A stretch of 35,700 nucleotides of DNA from a virus: the IMG/VR virus record IMGVR_UViG_3300048034_000036, positions 1 to 35,700 of that record. The stretch is one strand, 5' to 3'. Positions 21,604-28,496 of the stretch are shown one piece after another. Each line of letters opens with the position of its first letter. Position 1 is the stretch's first letter. Under the pieces are notes generated by a model that made no database searches, was not told where the DNA came from, and saw only the letters and a list, made by a program, of their open reading frames with translations. The translations under genes were made by a program, and so were the position numbers.

Positions 21604-22003
21604 ATCCTATTGCCTCCGATAGCTTTTCCATAGCTGCCTCAAAATATTTCATAAAATCTTGCTGGCTCATCTGATCAAACGAAATGCTGTTTGGAATACG
21701 CATAAACTCTTCAGCCATTTCATTGTATTTCATTGAGTAATAGCCACACGCAAATTTTAGCTCATCGTGCAGATGTTTTTCTGTGGGCCATTTGCCAGTG
21801 TCTTTGCATACGTTGCGCAGCGCCGCCCAATAGAGATTGTGATGCGGGTTGGATCTCTTGCCGGTAGATGTCAGGTTAAAAACTTGACCATCAGCAAAAT
21901 CTTCCATGCGCTGTGCATCGTATTGGGAAACGGGCAATAGCTGCCCGCTTCTTAGTTGAACTTGAATTTTAGGCACTTGCCCGCCAAACTCTGATTTTGT
22001 CAC
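21581..22003 (-). CDS. DUF1367-like phage protein
   Basis: This 140-residue protein has the pattern LLPVSQYDAQRMEDFADGQV, then KRSNPHHNLYWAALRNVCKD, then LHDELKFACGYYS. It resembles DUF1367 proteins found beside NinB-type recombination genes of lambdoid phages. The function is unknown, though location suggests a DNA recombination role. The start is uncertain: GTG 22003 has only a close AGAAG, and a later GTG (12 codons on) has GGCGGG in front. Overlaps the gene upstream by 35 bases at the longer start. Confidence 0.65.
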   Translation of the reverse strand: MTKSEFGGQVPKIQVQLRSGQLLPVSQYDAQRMEDFADGQVFNLTSTGKRSNPHHNLYWAALRNVCKDTGKWPTEKHLHDELKFACGYYSMKYNEMAEEFMRIPNSISFDQMSQQDFMKYFEAAMEKLSEAIGYDPLAAR

Positions 22004-22184
22004 CTTCTGTTCTGGTGATTATTTTTATATCCAAATTTTTTGCAGCGGCCCACATTGCATTTCTTTCATTGCCTTTATTTAATAAAATGCTGTGGCCTTT
22101 CTTCATTTCATTCAAAATATCACGCCATTTACCAGCGCGGCCAGCAGTCGGCATTGGCACTTTTTTATCAATTTTAAATTCCAT
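21969..22184 (-). CDS. Small phage protein, 71 residues
   Basis: The sequence MEFKIDKKVPMPTAGRAGKW, then ILNEMKKGHSILLNK, then RNAMWAAAKNLDIKIITRTE and RVWR follows a pattern common in short phage proteins of unknown role. These start with a strand and 'vPxP', a helix with 'MxxGxS', an Ala-rich helix and a basic C-terminal strand. The family may bind nucleic acid. The ATG is preceded by AGGAG. It lies after SSB in the same operon, separated by a long GC-rich hairpin. Confidence 0.65.
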   Translation of the reverse strand: MEFKIDKKVPMPTAGRAGKWRDILNEMKKGHSILLNKGNERNAMWAAAKNLDIKIITRTEGDKIRVWRASA

Positions 22185-22209
22185 TGTTTTCTCCTAAACA
22201 CATGATTGT

Positions 22210-22263
22210 GGGGGTGGGCTTCCTGCCAAGCTTATGCACCATTGCCAAACTTGACCCACCCCC
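22210..22263 (-). other. GC-rich long-loop hairpin between SSB and next gene
   Basis: GGGGGTGGG (22210-22218) and CCCACCCCC (22255-22263) are perfectly complementary (nine pairs) around a 36-base loop. The loop contains two near-identical copies of TGCCAARCTT (22224-22233 and 22243-22252). No U-run follows on the minus strand, so it is not a standard terminator. Possible RNA processing or protein-binding element. Confidence 0.55.
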
Positions 22264-22273
22264 TGATTAGCCC

Positions 22274-22630
22274 CTAAAAGGGGATTTCGTCATCCACATC
22301 ACTATTGGGCGCTGGAGCTTGATGATCGGTGTACTTTACCGGCTCCGCAGAACGCCCACCAAGCAGCTTAACTTCTGATGGCCTGACACCTAAGAAGGTC
22401 TTGCCGTTGTACTCACGGGTCTTTAAATCGCCTGTCACGGCTACTTGCGTACCTTTGGTTAAATACTGCGCTACCTGTGTGCGGTTGTAAGATACATCAA
22501 AGAACATCACGCCTTTGTTTTCTCCCCATCCATCATCAACTGCGACAGAAAAGGTGACAAATCCCCCTTTGTCGTTCTGACGAACTTCACTGTCCTTGGT
22601 GAGACGCCCAACAATAGTAATTGCTTTCAT
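22274..22630 (-). CDS. ssb: Single-stranded DNA-binding protein
   Basis: This 118-residue OB-fold protein starts MKAITIVGRLTKDSEVRQND and continues with strands FVTFSVAVDDGW, MFFDVSYN, QVAVTGDLKTREYNGK and TFLGVRPSEVKLL, typical of bacterial-type SSB. The C-terminus DDEIPF is the acidic tip that recruits partner proteins. It protects single strands during phage replication and recombination. Its ATG overlaps the stop of the annealing protein gene upstream. Confidence 0.93.
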   Translation of the reverse strand: MKAITIVGRLTKDSEVRQNDKGGFVTFSVAVDDGWGENKGVMFFDVSYNRTQVAQYLTKGTQVAVTGDLKTREYNGKTFLGVRPSEVKLLGGRSAEPVKYTDHQAPAPNSDVDDEIPF

Positions 22631-23235
22631 ATTCCTAGCTCCAATTTGCGGTTATTGTTTGCAACAAAAAGCGCGTCATATTGATTTGACGTTAGCCCCG
22701 TGCTGTTGATGAGCTTTTTAAATTTAGGCTCAAACTTCTCAAAAGCTGACGCAGTGCAGTTTTTGTAAAATTCAATTGATGCATCTACTCTAGCATCTAT
22801 GTCTAATTCCATTGCTGGCTTAGACTGTTCAGCGTGTGCTGCTTCCTTGCGAGATATGCCATCCATCTCATTAGATGACGCATATTGCCCGCCATGCATA
22901 CCCATGCTGGCAAGCGCCCGCCCGATAGCAGAAGTCTCGCAAACCTCTACCGCAGACGTTTTGGTAATATGTGATGATCCGCGTATTTCTTCAGCAAGAC
23001 CAGATCCAACCACAAAGCCATCCTTGTCAGCAATCAAAGCCCGCACAATAACCGTCTTGCCATCGTTATGCACAATCTCAGTCGTGATACCGTAGTCACC
23101 GCCGAATGACATGCGGAATGCCTCTACGCGCTTGGCAACCTCTGTGTATTGCTTGCCGCCGCGCTGCTTTACGCCGTGCGATTTATTGAGTTCAGCAACA
23201 AGATCCATTGCTTGGTGAAATTTATTAGCTTGCAT
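22627..23235 (-). CDS. ERF-like single-strand annealing protein
   Basis: From ATG 23235, behind AGGAG, the product has 202 residues. The family-type core is YTEVAKRVEAFRMSFGGDYG, then TVIVRALIADKDGFVVGSGL, then TKTSAVEVCETSAIGRALAS followed by GMHGGQYASSNE. These are hallmarks of ERF/Rad52-like annealing proteins in phages. It should anneal complementary single strands, working with SSB (next gene) and the nucleases further left. The helical C-terminus may contact SSB. A TTG three codons upstream is in frame but sits too close to the binding site. Confidence 0.7.
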   Translation of the reverse strand: MQANKFHQAMDLVAELNKSHGVKQRGGKQYTEVAKRVEAFRMSFGGDYGITTEIVHNDGKTVIVRALIADKDGFVVGSGLAEEIRGSSHITKTSAVEVCETSAIGRALASMGMHGGQYASSNEMDGISRKEAAHAEQSKPAMELDIDARVDASIEFYKNCTASAFEKFEPKFKKLINSTGLTSNQYDALFVANNNRKLELGI

Positions 23236-23410
23236 AGCCGGCAATCTCCTTGGTTAAATCATGGTGAAAGTTTGCAGCTTTAACGCCTGTCTCTACAGCC
23301 TTAATCATGCGGCTCACAGTATGCGTTGAAATGTTTTCTTTTACAGCCATCTCAATCATAGCTTTTACGATAGCAGCTTGGATCTCTGCTGGTGTTGGAT
23401 GTTTATGCAT
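23225..23410 (-). CDS. Small helical protein, first of the minus-strand block
   Basis: This 61-residue protein (MHKHPTPAEIQAAIVKAMIE, then NISTHTVSRMIKAVETGVKA, and NFHHDLTKEIAGYAS) is predicted all-helical. The segment ISTHTVSRMIKAVE looks like a turn-helix of an HTH. The purine stretch GGGGG lies before the ATG. The stop overlaps the ERF-like start by 11 bases, indicating coupling. Function unknown; it may be a small regulator. Confidence 0.6.
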   Translation of the reverse strand: MHKHPTPAEIQAAIVKAMIEMAVKENISTHTVSRMIKAVETGVKAANFHHDLTKEIAGYAS

Positions 23411-23434
23411 TTCGTACCCCCATTTGCATTTTGT

Positions 23435-23472
23435 GGGTTGTACCTAGCAGCATTGTAGTTTATGCACAACCC
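23435..23472. promoter_or_regulatory. Inverted-repeat operator in the divergent region
   Basis: GGGTTGT (23435-23441) and ACAACCC (23466-23472) form a perfect inverted repeat. Half-site centres are 31 bases apart, close to three helical turns. It lies between the start of the minus-strand recombination block (23410) and the HTH regulator on the plus strand (23498). It is a natural site for a regulator that controls both directions. No experimentally known site of this sequence is recalled. Confidence 0.5.
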
Positions 23473-23497
23473 CATAATTGTTTTTGGAGTGAAAAAA

Positions 23498-23683
23498 ATG
23501 GAAGCTAGTACAATGTACCGACTTGATAAGATCCAGCAGATGCTTGGTGATCGTCAAGTACAAGCCATAGCAGATGCTACTGGATTATCGCGCTGGACTA
23601 TATACAATGTGCGGAAGGGCGTTGGCAAAATCCGCTACGAAACAGTAGAGCGTTTGTCAGATTATTTTGAGCGCCAGAAATAA
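23498..23683 (+). CDS. Small HTH regulator (Cro/Xre-like)
   Basis: ATG 23498, behind GGAG, gives 61 residues (MEASTMYRLDKIQQMLGDRQ). A longer start at 23462 would place the gene inside the operator. The helix-turn-helix is VQAIADATGLSRWTIYNVRK (about residues 21-40), then ETVERLSDYFERQ, similar to the short Cro-like repressors of phages. It likely binds the inverted repeat directly upstream and controls itself and the divergent minus-strand block. No integrase or CI-type partner is seen, so it may be an early-late switch in a lytic phage. Confidence 0.75.
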   Translation: MEASTMYRLDKIQQMLGDRQVQAIADATGLSRWTIYNVRKGVGKIRYETVERLSDYFERQK

Positions 23684-23685
23684 TA

Positions 23686-23753
23686 GAACCGCCAGCGTGG
23701 TCATGCTGACGGTTCGTAGGGGTAAACAGTGTTGGAGAACACATATAACCCCT
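23686..23753 (+). other. Two successive hairpins upstream of the initiator gene
   Basis: The first (23686-23696 with 23705-23715) has 11 paired positions, one a C-A mismatch on the plus strand (G-U on the minus strand), with an 8-base loop. The second is nested: AGGGGT/ACCCCT (23718-23723, 23748-23753) encloses GTGTT-GGAG-AACAC (23729-23742). No U-run follows either. They may form part of the 5' leader or the end of the regulator transcript. Confidence 0.5.
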
Positions 23754-23789
23754 TATAGCTTGTGAGGACTTAAATTTAAAGGGGTCAAG

Positions 23790-24470
23790 ATGTCAAATCA
23801 CACTTTCAATCCAGCAATTGCTTGCGCTGTAGGCGTCAACGCTGCTGTCATTTATCAAAACATTCTGTTCTGGACAGAGAAAAATGCAGCGAATAATCGT
23901 CATAAGCATGAGGGCGCTTACTGGACGTATAACAGCATCTCAGCGTTTGAGCAGTTGTTTCCATACCTATCGGCAAAGCAGATCAGAACAGCACTGGCTG
24001 CGCTTGAGAATGCCGGTCTTATTATCTCTGGTTCGTTTAATAAATCAGGTTACGATAGGACTAAGTGGTACTGCCCCACAGGGCAAGTCGATCTGCCCCA
24101 CAGGGCAAATGGATTGGCCCCAGAGGGCGAACCTATACCAGATAATAAACCAGTTAATAAACAAAGTAATAATATTAGAGATATTTTATCTACTTGGTTG
24201 ATGAATGAAGAAGCTGCTGACAGTTTCATTTCATATCGCAAATCTATCAAGAAACCGCTTACAGCAACGGCTGCTAAAAGATTGTCTGAGAAATTAAGGT
24301 GGATCTTCGTCGGTGGTGGTGAGCCATCTGATGCCTTGGCTATGTGCGAAGAAAAGGGATGGCAGAGCATAGAGGTTGAATGGTTTTTCAAATCACTGCA
24401 TGGTGAGAAATCTGATAGCTACAAAAAAGCTATGACAAATATTGAGCAAGCAAAACGGGAGACAGTATAA
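23790..24470 (+). CDS. Putative replication initiator (winged-helix type)
   Basis: This 226-residue protein has an N-terminal part like phage replisome-organiser winged-helix domains (NPAIACAVGVNAAVIYQNIL, then AYWTYNSISAFEQLFPYLSA, then IRTALAALENAGLIISGSFN). A Pro/Asn-rich linker (residues about 95-125) carries three DNA repeats. A C-terminal alpha-helical domain (ILSTWLMNEEAADSFISYRK, then ALAMCEEKGWQSIEVEW) follows. The layout matches lambda O-like initiators, whose origin lies within the gene. SD AAAGGGG precedes the ATG. The following gene overlaps it by one base. Confidence 0.7.
   Translation: MSNHTFNPAIACAVGVNAAVIYQNILFWTEKNAANNRHKHEGAYWTYNSISAFEQLFPYLSAKQIRTALAALENAGLIISGSFNKSGYDRTKWYCPTGQVDLPHRANGLAPEGEPIPDNKPVNKQSNNIRDILSTWLMNEEAADSFISYRKSIKKPLTATAAKRLSEKLRWIFVGGGEPSDALAMCEEKGWQSIEVEWFFKSLHGEKSDSYKKAMTNIEQAKRETV
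24072..24130 (+). repeat. Three 22-bp-spaced iterons inside the initiator gene
   Basis: Copies at 24072-24086 and 24094-24108 are identical (TGCCCCACAGGGCAA). A third at 24116-24130 matches at 12 of 15 bases. The spacing is exactly 22 bases, about two helical turns, and each copy is itself an inverted repeat (TGCCC-CACA-GGGCA). Since 22 is not a multiple of three, the repeat is not a protein repeat: selection acts on the DNA. Most likely the initiator binding sites of the replication origin. Confidence 0.75.
24131..24200 (+). other. AT-rich stretch next to the iterons, probable origin unwinding element
   Basis: Directly after the third iteron the sequence turns strongly AT-rich (for example AATAAACCAGTTAATAAAC and AATAATATTAGAGATATTTT) while still coding for the linker of the initiator. 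Iterons followed by an AT-rich segment inside an initiator gene is the lambda-type origin layout. Inferred, not proven. Confidence 0.55.
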
Positions 24471-24958
24471 TGGATTATGGTCAAAGAGTAGAAATGATTA
24501 AGCGGCATCTCGCAGCAATGTTAAGCAGCTATGCCATCCCTAGCCATTTGCGTAGCAGCGAGACAGCGCAGCAAGATGAGATTGATGTAACGGCAAAGGC
24601 TCTTAACCAGCTTTTCCCAAACGAGACTACGCCAGATCATCTTGCAGGTACGTTTGAACGCGCAGCGCTAAAGATTAAGGCGGCTCACACTTCACGCTCA
24701 TGGCCTAAAGCTTCTGACATAGCAGCGGCTATTAAGAGTTGCTTTGATAAAGCCAGTGGCCGTGAGGTTGCCTCTGGGCCTTGGAAGCCCGACACTTACA
24801 AGATCAATGCTGATAGAATTAAACGCGGCGAGCCTGTCGGTGATAATTGGGTCAACGGTAAGATGGGCGAAGCACTGGTAGAGAGAGGGCTTGTAACCGA
24901 TCAGGATCTCCTGCCATACCGCGAGGCAATAGGTTTTGCAAAACGCTTTGAGGCGTGA
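24470..24958 (+). CDS. Putative replication partner (helicase-loader-like)
   Basis: This 162-residue protein directly follows the initiator with a one-base overlap. N-terminal helices (MIKRHLAAMLSSYAIPSHLR, then VTAKALNQLFPNETT) and AALKIKAAHTSRSWPKASDI are followed by a flexible part and a C-terminal helical segment (VNGKMGEALVERGLVT). The layout fits small phage proteins that follow initiators and recruit the host helicase. There is no ATPase motif, so it is not a DnaC-like loader. The helicase-loader role is inference from position. Ends just before a strong terminator. Confidence 0.55.
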   Translation: MDYGQRVEMIKRHLAAMLSSYAIPSHLRSSETAQQDEIDVTAKALNQLFPNETTPDHLAGTFERAALKIKAAHTSRSWPKASDIAAAIKSCFDKASGREVASGPWKPDTYKINADRIKRGEPVGDNWVNGKMGEALVERGLVTDQDLLPYREAIGFAKRFEA

Positions 24959-24999
24959 TAGACTTTTAATTGAGCGTCCTACCCTCAATCTGCTCAACT

Positions 25000-25049
25000 C
25001 CCCCCTCTGGCTAGGTTTCGCACTGCAACGAGGGGGGTCTTTTCTTTTA
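25000..25049 (+). terminator. Terminator behind the replication genes
   Basis: CCCCCCTC (25000-25007) pairs with GAGGGGGG (25030-25037), loop of 22 bases, followed by TCTTTTCTTTT. It separates the replication genes from the terminase operon. A promoter for the terminase genes is expected between 25050 and 25090, but no convincing box pair is seen. Confidence 0.8.
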
Positions 25050-25104
25050 GTGGTTCTTAGCATACTATACACAACATATAGACGCACCCTCTAAGGACGG
25101 ACTT

Positions 25105-25395
25105 ATGCAACCAGAAGTTGAAGCCGACACTAACATAGTGAAAAGTAAACCGCCCGCTGCTGGTAAGGGCAGACCCAAAGGCGCTAAGAATAAAAACAGT
25201 AAGCTTTTAAAGGATGCTATATTAGAAGCTGCTGAATTAGCCGGTGGTAAACGTGGCATGGTTGCCTATCTTCAACTGCAAGCAGAAGCAAACCCAACTG
25301 CCTTCATGGCTCTTATGGGAAAGGTTCTGCCATTACAGGTTACGGGATCTGGCGCACAAGGCGAGCATGAGTTTGTCATCAAATGGAAGTCATAG
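25105..25395 (+). CDS. Terminase small subunit
   Basis: This 96-residue protein directly precedes and overlaps the large terminase gene by 13 bases. The N-terminal part is flexible and basic (KPPAAGKGRPKGAKNKNSK), followed by helices (LLKDAILEAAELAGGKRGMV, then YLQLQAEANPTAFMALMGKV). The GRPKGAKNK motif with a helical core is recurrent in short terminase small subunits. It recognises phage DNA and regulates the large subunit. AAGGA precedes the ATG. The assignment leans on position. Confidence 0.8.
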   Translation: MQPEVEADTNIVKSKPPAAGKGRPKGAKNKNSKLLKDAILEAAELAGGKRGMVAYLQLQAEANPTAFMALMGKVLPLQVTGSGAQGEHEFVIKWKS

Positions 25396-26642
25396 AAATT
25401 GACTACACGCCAAGACTACAAGCGCGAGAGTTTCACGACAGAACAGAGCGTTTTGCAGTATTGGTTGCTCACAGGCGATTTGGTAAGACTGTAGCTGCGG
25501 TCAATGATCTTATCAGAGATGCGCTAACCATTGATCTACCTAACGTCAGGGTGGCTTATATAGCCCCGTATCTTAGCCAATCAAAAGCAGTCGCTTGGGA
25601 TTACGCGCTAGAATATACCCGCGACATTCCTCACATCAAAGTAAATCATAGCGAGCTAAGGATAGACTTTCCCAATGGTGCAAGATTTCGGTTATTTGGC
25701 GCTGATAATTACAACGCTATGCGTGGTTTGTATTTTGATGCGGTAGTGCTTGATGAAATGGCAGATTTTCCTGCATCAGCATGGCCCACAGTCATCAGGC
25801 CAGCTATCGTAGATAGAAAGGGCCGCGCCACAATAATTGGGACGCCTAAAGGAAAGAACGAATTTTGGGAGATGTACGATTATGCGAAGAGCCATCCTGA
25901 GTGGTGGTGCAGGATGTTCAAAGCGTCTGAGACAGATATTCTTGACGCGGATGAGCTTGAAGAAGCTAAACGCACAATGGGCGAAGATCGTTATGAGCAA
26001 GAGTTTGAGTGCAGCTTTGAAGCAGCAATCCAAGGCGCATACTACGCACAAGAAATGAAGACAGCTACATCTGACGGCAGGGTGACAAATGTGCCTTACG
26101 ATCCAGCCGTAGGTGTTACAACCGCATGGGATCTTGGCATAGGTGACAGCACGGCTATATTCTTTGCTCAATATGTCGGGCAAGAGATCCGCATCATAGA
26201 TTATTATGAAAGCAGCGGGGTCGGCTTAGACCACTACGCAAAGGTTCTTAGCGAAAAAGGTTATCATTACTCTGAGCATATTTTGCCGCACGATGTGCAA
26301 GTGAAGGAGCTAGGCACAGGAAAGAGCCGTGTAGAGACTTTAGACGCGCTGGGCATATCTGACATAACAATAGCGCCAAAGCTCGCTGTAGATGACGGAA
26401 TACAAGCGGCGCGGTCTATGATTGCACGGTGCTGGTTTGATGAAGAAGATTGCGCCAGAGGTATAGAAGCATTGCGTCAATATCGCAGAGAATTTGATGA
26501 AAGACTAAAAACTTGGCGGGGTAGGCCGCTACACGATTGGACATCTCACGGCGCTGATGCATTCCGATATTTGGCCGTTGGAAAGCAGACCCGACAAGAT
26601 TGGGGTGAACCAATCAGAAGGAATTTGCGCGGCATAGCCTAA
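25383..26642 (+). CDS. Terminase large subunit
   Basis: This 419-residue protein is the packaging motor and nuclease. The ATPase part shows a deviant Walker A (AHRRFGKT, K35-T36), Walker B (VVLDE, D124-E125) and coupling motif (IIGTP, residues 151-155). The RNase H-like nuclease part shows D250 (TAWDLGIGDST), the DxY region (IIDYYESSG) and D392 (GADAFRYLA). Length is at the small end of the family but the protein is complete. It converts ATP energy into DNA translocation through the portal and cuts the concatemer. Starts inside the small-subunit gene. Confidence 0.95.
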   Translation: MEVIEIDYTPRLQAREFHDRTERFAVLVAHRRFGKTVAAVNDLIRDALTIDLPNVRVAYIAPYLSQSKAVAWDYALEYTRDIPHIKVNHSELRIDFPNGARFRLFGADNYNAMRGLYFDAVVLDEMADFPASAWPTVIRPAIVDRKGRATIIGTPKGKNEFWEMYDYAKSHPEWWCRMFKASETDILDADELEEAKRTMGEDRYEQEFECSFEAAIQGAYYAQEMKTATSDGRVTNVPYDPAVGVTTAWDLGIGDSTAIFFAQYVGQEIRIIDYYESSGVGLDHYAKVLSEKGYHYSEHILPHDVQVKELGTGKSRVETLDALGISDITIAPKLAVDDGIQAARSMIARCWFDEEDCARGIEALRQYRREFDERLKTWRGRPLHDWTSHGADAFRYLAVGKQTRQDWGEPIRRNLRGIA

Positions 26643-26682
26643 TGTGGTAGTGTGCGGCATATATGCTCTGCGCGGGGTTCCT

Positions 26683-26898
26683 ATGTCATTATACAAAAAT
26701 ATCCATAATAAAAGAAAACGCATTAAAGCTGGATCTGGTGAGCGAATGCGTAAGAAGGGTTCTTCTGGCGCTCCCTCAGATAAAGATTTTAAAGATGCAG
26801 CTAAGACTGCAAAAGACTTTACGCCTTGCAAAGAATGCCCGACTAGGGGCGCTTGCAAGAAATCAGGCAAATGTCTCTTAAAAACTATGTCAGGATAA
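26683..26898 (+). CDS. Small basic four-cysteine protein
   Basis: From ATG 26683 the product is 71 residues: MSLYKNIHNKRKRIKAGSGE and onward, a start ('LYKNINxKRKxIKAG') frequent in small basic proteins after the terminase genes of marine phages. Near its end, PCKECPTRGACKKSGKC shows four cysteines spaced like a small zinc site (C-x2-C-x5-C-x5-C). The GTG 13 codons upstream (26644) would also be in frame but lacks a binding site. It may be a minor virion or DNA-binding protein; this is not established. Confidence 0.65.
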   Translation: MSLYKNIHNKRKRIKAGSGERMRKKGSSGAPSDKDFKDAAKTAKDFTPCKECPTRGACKKSGKCLLKTMSG

Positions 26899-26901
26899 AA
26901 A

Positions 26902-26952
26902 ATGCGTTGTGGATACAAGAAAAAGGGCCGCAAGGGCGGTAAGAAGAAATGA
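26902..26952 (+). CDS. 16-residue lysine-rich peptide
   Basis: ATG 26902 to TGA 26952 encodes MRCGYKKKGRKGGKKK. The stop overlaps the ATG of the following gene (ATGA at 26949). Comparable tiny Lys-rich frames lie in the same place after terminase in other marine podoviruses. Ten of its 16 residues are Lys or Arg. It may neutralise DNA charge, or the frame may only serve to couple translation of the next gene. Confidence 0.45.
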   Translation: MRCGYKKKGRKGGKKK

Positions 26953-27824
26953 AAAGACCTAAGAAACGCCCAGAGGGTTTAAAGCCTGTTGGTGGTGATA
27001 GCCCTAAAGCTAGTGATAGAACAAAGTCTGGCTCTGGCGGCAAGGGCGGTCGGAAAGATGTAAACCCTTCGACAAAAACTGGTAAATCTGCAATCACGCG
27101 CAGTCGCGGTGGTGGTTTTGGTTATTATGACGATAGAGGCAAGTATGTCTCTGCGTTTACTGATGCGTTTGATGGTGGCGGCAAAAACCAATCTGGAACG
27201 TATTTTGCTGGTGGGCCAATATCCAATATTCTAAACGTGATGAAGGTTGCGCCAAAAGGTTCTGGTGATGTGCCGCGTGAAAGAATTGGCTATCGTGATA
27301 TGGCTGATATGTTCGATCAGGGTGGCCCACAGGCAAGCGGTGGTGGCTTTAGAGGCGCGGGTGGATTTAGTGGTCTAGGCAATATAGCCAATATGCTTAC
27401 CGGCAATCAAAGCGAGCGCGTTGGTTATTATGATGAGGGTGGCCGGTTTTATGAGCCGCCGGTGCCAGCATCCACAGGGGCATCTACAGTTAATGCGCAA
27501 CCATCAATGGTAGATCCAATGGGCGCAGATTATCATGGTATGTCTAAGCAAGCTGGTTCTACTTATGATATGGTGATGCCGCAAAACAGGACAATGCCAT
27601 CTTTGCCATCTTATTTGACAGGGCAAAAAATGGGTCAAGCTCCTGATGTGCCATCAACTTACAATACTGCTCAAACTACTTATGGTCAGGACATGATGCT
27701 GCAAATGGCGCGTGATGCGGTGGCTCAATCAATGGGTGTTGAGGCATACGCAATGCTTCCTTTAGAAGAAAAGCAATTTAGAGAGCAGCAAGCACTTAAT
27801 CAGATTATGAGTTCAATGCAGTAA
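26949..27824 (+). CDS. Hypothetical structural-type protein, 291 residues
   Basis: Starting at ATG 26949, this protein has a highly basic N-terminus (KRPKKRPEGLKPVGG, then GSGGKGGRKD). Gly-rich modules follow, with repeated 'GYYDDRGKYV', 'GYRDMADMFDQGG' and 'GYYDEGGRFYEPP' motifs. A Met/Gln-rich C-terminal half (MVMPQNRTMPSLPSYL, then EEKQFREQQALNQIMSSM) ends it. The repeat units look like a self-associating, disordered segment. The GYYD/GYRD units recur at least three times. Function unknown; a virion protein is a fair guess. Confidence 0.55.
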   Translation: MKRPKKRPEGLKPVGGDSPKASDRTKSGSGGKGGRKDVNPSTKTGKSAITRSRGGGFGYYDDRGKYVSAFTDAFDGGGKNQSGTYFAGGPISNILNVMKVAPKGSGDVPRERIGYRDMADMFDQGGPQASGGGFRGAGGFSGLGNIANMLTGNQSERVGYYDEGGRFYEPPVPASTGASTVNAQPSMVDPMGADYHGMSKQAGSTYDMVMPQNRTMPSLPSYLTGQKMGQAPDVPSTYNTAQTTYGQDMMLQMARDAVAQSMGVEAYAMLPLEEKQFREQQALNQIMSSMQ

Positions 27825-28087
27825 TGGCTAAAGCAAAACCTAAAAGCCGAAAGTCTGGCCCAAGCTTATCCGTAGGGCGCGGAGAAAAGCTGTCTGTAAA
27901 GCGTGGCGGTGGTTTAACGGCTAAGGGCAGGGCAAAGTATAACAAGGCCACAGGAAGCAATCTCAAGGCTCCTGCGCCTAGCCCAAAGACGAAGAAAGAG
28001 AAGGCCCGTAAAAAGTCATTCTGCGCCAGATCACAGGGCTGGACGGGTGAGCGGGGCAAGGCTGCGCGTAAAAGGTGGAAGTGTTAG
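27824..28087 (+). CDS. Basic protein of DUF6321-like family
   Basis: This 87-residue, strongly basic protein has the block LTAKGRAKYNKATGSNLKAP followed by KEKARKKSFCARSQGW and GERGKAARKRWKC. I recognise this from a small conserved family in phages and marine bacteria (DUF6321), for which no function is known. Two Cys and many Lys/Arg suggest nucleic-acid binding, possibly in the capsid. The ATG overlaps the preceding stop by one base. Confidence 0.7.
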   Translation: MAKAKPKSRKSGPSLSVGRGEKLSVKRGGGLTAKGRAKYNKATGSNLKAPAPSPKTKKEKARKKSFCARSQGWTGERGKAARKRWKC

Positions 28088-28495
28088 ATGGCTGAAAGCT
28101 TTAGGGATCTTTACGCACAAATAACAGGTGATACTTTCAACGCTTATCGTCCTAGAGAGGATGGCGTTGAAGGTCATATGTATGGTGAGGAAACATTAAA
28201 ACGCGCTGTAGAAAGGTTGCAATCAATTCCTGCTGGCCCGCAAGAAACTTATATGATGTCAAAAATGACAAATATGGGGCCAAAAAAAGGTTTATTTGCT
28301 GGTAGTATGTATGACCTTACACCAGAGGCGGGTGAGGATTATTTCAGAAATCAATTAGACGATTTTAGAGATCCAGATAAAAACAACCTTAATGTCGGAA
28401 TGGATACGCTAAAGACACTTTTACATTCTGGCGTAAGCCCCGCAACTAAGATGGGGTTTGCTCGCGGTTTGTTTAGATATTTGTCGGAAAGATAA
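28088..28495 (+). CDS. Hypothetical protein, 135 residues
   Basis: ATG directly after the preceding stop. The product (MAESFRDLYAQITGDTFNAY, then EETLKRAVERLQSIPAGPQE, then LTPEAGEDYFRNQLDDFRDP) is mainly helical and polar with no membrane segment. It lies immediately ahead of two proteins with enzyme-like domains. The gene is not recognised. Its position with them suggests co-packaging or a common function. Confidence 0.5.
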   Translation: MAESFRDLYAQITGDTFNAYRPREDGVEGHMYGEETLKRAVERLQSIPAGPQETYMMSKMTNMGPKKGLFAGSMYDLTPEAGEDYFRNQLDDFRDPDKNNLNVGMDTLKTLLHSGVSPATKMGFARGLFRYLSER

Positions 28496-28496
28496 G

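Noticed and set aside
25043-25071. Promoter for the terminase operon
   Set aside because: A promoter is expected after the terminator, but the TATACA-like box has no acceptable -35 partner.
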